From contig CAYLZN010000276.1 in the NCBI GenBank assembly GCA_964387935.1, positions 1 to 7,922 on the forward strand: a DNA stretch of 7,922 nucleotides, written 5' to 3'. Positions within the stretch are counted from its first letter, which is position 1; every line of letters starts with the position of its first letter. The stretch comes from CAYLZN01 sp964387935. GTDB lineage: Bacteria; Acidobacteriota; Vicinamibacteria; Vicinamibacterales; JAFNAJ01. The notes beneath the pieces are model-generated. The model did no database searches. It saw only the letters and a program-made list of their open reading frames with translations, and was not told the origin of the DNA. The position numbers were made by a program, and so were the translations under genes. Positions 6,005 to 7,922 of this stretch are shown in pieces.

Positions 6005-7450
6005 GTGGTTTTCTCCTCCAACCTCTTCCTCTACTACTTCCTGCCGGTGGCGCTGCTGGCGTACTTCGCCGTGCCGCGCCGGGCGCGCAACCTGACGCTC
6101 GCCGCGCTCAGCTATGTCTTCTACGGCTGGAGCAATCCCGCCTTCACGCTGCTGCTGGCCTTGTCGACGGGCATCGACTACGCCTGCGGCCTGGCGATTG
6201 CGCGCGCGCGAGCCCGCGGGCGCGGATCCGCGGTGGCGTCGCCGATATCGACCGCGACGGGCCGACTCGCGCTCCTCGCCTCGATCGCCACCAATCTCGG
6301 CCTGCTCGGCTTCTTCAAGTACTTCAACCTCGCAGCCTCCGCCTACGACGACCTCGTGCACCTCATCGGCGCACCCTCGATCGCGCTCGACACCACGCTG
6401 CGCGTGACGCTGCCGCTGGGAATCAGCTTCTACACGTTCCAGTCGATGAGCTACACGATCGACGTCTACCGCGGCCGCGTCGCCGCGCTGCGCAACCCCA
6501 TCGACTTCGCCTGCTACGTGTCGATGTTCCCGCAACTGGTCGCGGGGCCGATCGTGCGCTTTGCGGACGTGGCCGATCAGTTCGTGACCCGCACGCACTC
6601 GGTGGCCCGCGCCGCGCGCGGCGCCGCGATCTTCTCGCTCGGCCTCGCCAAGAAGGTGCTGCTCGCCAACCCCTGCGGCCAGGTCGCCGACACCGTGTTC
6701 GCCCTGGACGCGCCCGCCACGGCCGACGCGTGGGTGGGCCTGCTCGCCTACGCGTTCCAGATCTACTTCGACTTCTCGGGCTACTCGGACATGGCGATCG
6801 GCCTCGGGCTGATCCTCGGCTTCGTGCTGCCTCGGAACTTCGACGATCCCTATCTCGCCGAGTCGATCACCGACTTCTGGAGGCGCTGGCACATCACCCT
6901 GTCGTCGTGGCTGCGCGACTACCTGTACGTCCCGCTCGGCGGCAATCGGCGCGGGCCCGTGCGCACCTACGTCAACCTGATGCTCGTGATGCTGCTCGGC
7001 GGCCTGTGGCACGGCGCCGACTGGAAGTTCGTCGTCTGGGGCGGCTGGCACGGTCTGCTGCTCGCGTGCGAGCGCGCGCGCGGTGGACGTCCCCTCTACT
7101 CGGCCTGGCCGCGCCCCGCGCGCATCGCGTGTACGTTCGTCCTGGTGCTGGCCGGATGGGTGCTGTTCCGCGCGCCATCGCTCGGCGATGCGGGACGGTT
7201 GTTCCTGCGCCTGGCGGGCCTTGGCGACCCGTCGCCGGCCTCGGCGCTTGCGACGCCGGTCGTCTACGCACCCTACCTGGTGACGACAATGGCGGTGTCG
7301 GCCGTCATCGTGTGGTGGGGCCGCCAGACGCTGGCGTGGACCGCCGACCTGTCGGCCGGGCGCCTGGCCGTCATCGGGGTGGTGCTCGCACTGTCGCTCG
7401 CGGCCCTGGCGACGCAGAGCTACAACCCGTTCATCTATTTCATTTTCTGA
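6005..7450 (+). CDS. MBOAT family O-acyltransferase, AlgI-like
   Basis: The 481-residue polytopic inner-membrane protein is typical in length for AlgI/PatA-type MBOAT enzymes, which move acetyl groups from cytoplasmic acetyl-CoA across the membrane for glycan O-acetylation. The start is GTG 6005, giving MVFSSNLFLYYFLPVALLAY, the classic AlgI N-terminus; GAAGAG (5993-5998) is a weak ribosome site six bases upstream. Family motifs appear in order: LPLGISFYTFQSMSYTIDVY (from 136), FPQLVAGPIVR (175-185), IYFDFSGYSDMAIGLG (from 253), FWRRWHITLSSWLRDYLYVP with His296, and LLGGLWHGADWKFVVWGGWH with the conserved catalytic His336. Both histidines are present, so the enzyme looks active. It starts 32 bases after the lipoprotein and ends 17 bases before its AlgJ/AlgX-like partner, consistent with one operon. 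The acetylated polymer is not identifiable: there is no alginate, cellulose or peptidoglycan gene in view, so the specific symbol algI is not assigned. Confidence 0.95.
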   Translation: MVFSSNLFLYYFLPVALLAYFAVPRRARNLTLAALSYVFYGWSNPAFTLLLALSTGIDYACGLAIARARARGRGSAVASPISTATGRLALLASIATNLGLLGFFKYFNLAASAYDDLVHLIGAPSIALDTTLRVTLPLGISFYTFQSMSYTIDVYRGRVAALRNPIDFACYVSMFPQLVAGPIVRFADVADQFVTRTHSVARAARGAAIFSLGLAKKVLLANPCGQVADTVFALDAPATADAWVGLLAYAFQIYFDFSGYSDMAIGLGLILGFVLPRNFDDPYLAESITDFWRRWHITLSSWLRDYLYVPLGGNRRGPVRTYVNLMLVMLLGGLWHGADWKFVVWGGWHGLLLACERARGGRPLYSAWPRPARIACTFVLVLAGWVLFRAPSLGDAGRLFLRLAGLGDPSPASALATPVVYAPYLVTTMAVSAVIVWWGRQTLAWTADLSAGRLAVIGVVLALSLAALATQSYNPFIYFIF

Positions 7451-7455
7451 CGCAT

Positions 7456-7461
7456 GGGGAG
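7456..7461 (+). promoter_or_regulatory. Ribosome binding site for the AlgJ/AlgX-like gene
   Basis: GGGGAG lies six bases before the GTG at 7468. It supports this start over the ATG at 7454, which opens only a five-codon frame ending in the TGA that overlaps the GTG. Confidence 0.65.
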
Positions 7462-7467
7462 CTGCCA

Positions 7468-7922
7468 GTGACCAGCGGAGCGGGACGCAAGGAAGTCGAC
7501 TGGACCTCGACCGCCGATCCGCACGTGCGGCGCCCGGCGGCGCTGGTGTGGCTCGTCGTCTCGGGCCTCGTGTTCACCCTGCTGCCCGCCCTCGCGACCC
7601 GCATCGGAGCGCCCGACGTGCCGACGCGCCTGGCGCTCCTGCAGGAATGTGCCGTCGCGATCGGGACCGGTCTCGGGGCTCCGGCCGGGACGGCGGGCAC
7701 GGGCGGCCCGCTCGGCACCGCGGTGGAAAGAAACCGCGCCGCGCTGTCGGCGATGAACACGTGCGAGGAACGCATCGACGACCAGGCGCCCTGGCGGCCG
7801 CTGATCGGCGCGCTCGTGCAGGCCACGCTCACGCGTGTGTTCGCGACCGGCAACGAGCAGGTCGTCGTCGGGCGCGAGGGCTGGCTCTTCTATCGTCCCG
7901 CGCTCGACCACGTGATCGGGCG
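7468..7922 (+). CDS. AlgJ/AlgX-like SGNH-type O-acetyltransferase, partial (N-terminus only)
   Basis: The frame opens at GTG 7468 and runs off the right edge after 151 complete codons. A short cytoplasmic N-terminus (MTSGAGRKEVDWTSTADPHV) precedes one transmembrane segment at about residues 24-46 (AALVWLVVSGLVFTLLPALA), placing the rest in the periplasm. A charged region follows (VERNRAALSAMNTCEERIDD), then TRVFATGNEQVVVGREGWLFYRP split around residue 127. GREGWLFY at 135-142 is the entry motif of AlgJ/AlgX/WssI-type acetyltransferase domains. The catalytic Ser and Asp-His of the SGNH fold should lie beyond the window, so activity cannot be judged. In known systems this protein accepts acetyl from the MBOAT partner and transfers it to a periplasmic polysaccharide. 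Its position 17 bases after the MBOAT gene fits that pairing. Confidence 0.85.
   Translation, partial: MTSGAGRKEVDWTSTADPHVRRPAALVWLVVSGLVFTLLPALATRIGAPDVPTRLALLQECAVAIGTGLGAPAGTAGTGGPLGTAVERNRAALSAMNTCEERIDDQAPWRPLIGALVQATLTRVFATGNEQVVVGREGWLFYRPALDHVIG

Noticed and set aside
5951..7051. Minus-strand open frame (366 codons) opposite the MBOAT gene
   Set aside because: The plus strand encodes unmistakable MBOAT motifs with both conserved histidines; the antisense frame is highly charged and low-complexity.
7454..7471. ATG at 7454 as an alternative start for the AlgJ/AlgX-like gene
   Set aside because: It is out of frame and stops after five codons; GTG 7468 has a well-placed GGGGAG.
7435..7911. 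Minus-strand open frames at the right end
   Set aside because: They are shadows of the AlgJ/AlgX-like gene, whose plus-strand product has a membrane segment and the GREGWLFY motif.

Overview
This is a GC-rich stretch of Gram-negative bacterial chromosome. It carries two divergent groups of envelope genes separated by about 210 bases. No rRNA, tRNA, CRISPR array, transposase or phage gene is visible. The Gram-negative assignment rests on an outer-membrane beta-barrel ending in phenylalanine, a probable lipoprotein and periplasmic proteins. High GC, the wording of a Ser/Thr kinase N-terminus (RYRMVGLLGRGGMG) and the style of the AlgJ/AlgX-like protein suggest Acidobacteriota, perhaps Vicinamibacteria. 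That is an inference from remembered protein style, not a demonstrated placement.

Left arm (minus strand, 4099 down to 1). Three tightly packed genes read leftward: a DUF1302 outer-membrane barrel, a DUF1329 exported protein, and a YCF48/BNR-repeat exported protein that runs off the left edge. Gaps are 10 and 2 bases, so they are very probably one operon. These three families recur together in other Gram-negatives, usually with an RND/MMPL permease, and are thought to move hydrophobic compounds across or into the outer membrane. The permease would be expected just left of this window.

Middle (4100-4308). This is a divergent promoter region. A plausible -35/-10 pair faces left, and an extended -10 (TGGTAGAAT) faces right only about 10 bases before an ATG.

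Right arm (plus strand, 4309-7922). The first reading frame is a 58-codon remnant of a PknB-type Ser/Thr kinase. It is cut off inside the glycine-rich ATP-binding loop and then joined to unrelated sequence. Its stop overlaps the next start as ATGA. It is followed by a putative lipoprotein with a beta-propeller-like body and a distinct C-terminal domain, then an AlgI-type MBOAT acyltransferase, then an AlgJ/AlgX-like periplasmic acetyltransferase that runs off the right edge. The last two form the core of a polysaccharide O-acetylation machine: MBOAT brings acetyl groups across the inner membrane and the SGNH-type partner places them on a glycan. The lipoprotein is likely an accessory or target-recognition factor.

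The most unusual point is the broken kinase at the head of the acetylation operon. It looks like a rearrangement that left the kinase promoter and translation start driving unrelated surface-modification genes. No clearly new biological system is proven here; the lipoprotein-MBOAT-AlgJ trio is the best candidate for an under-described one.
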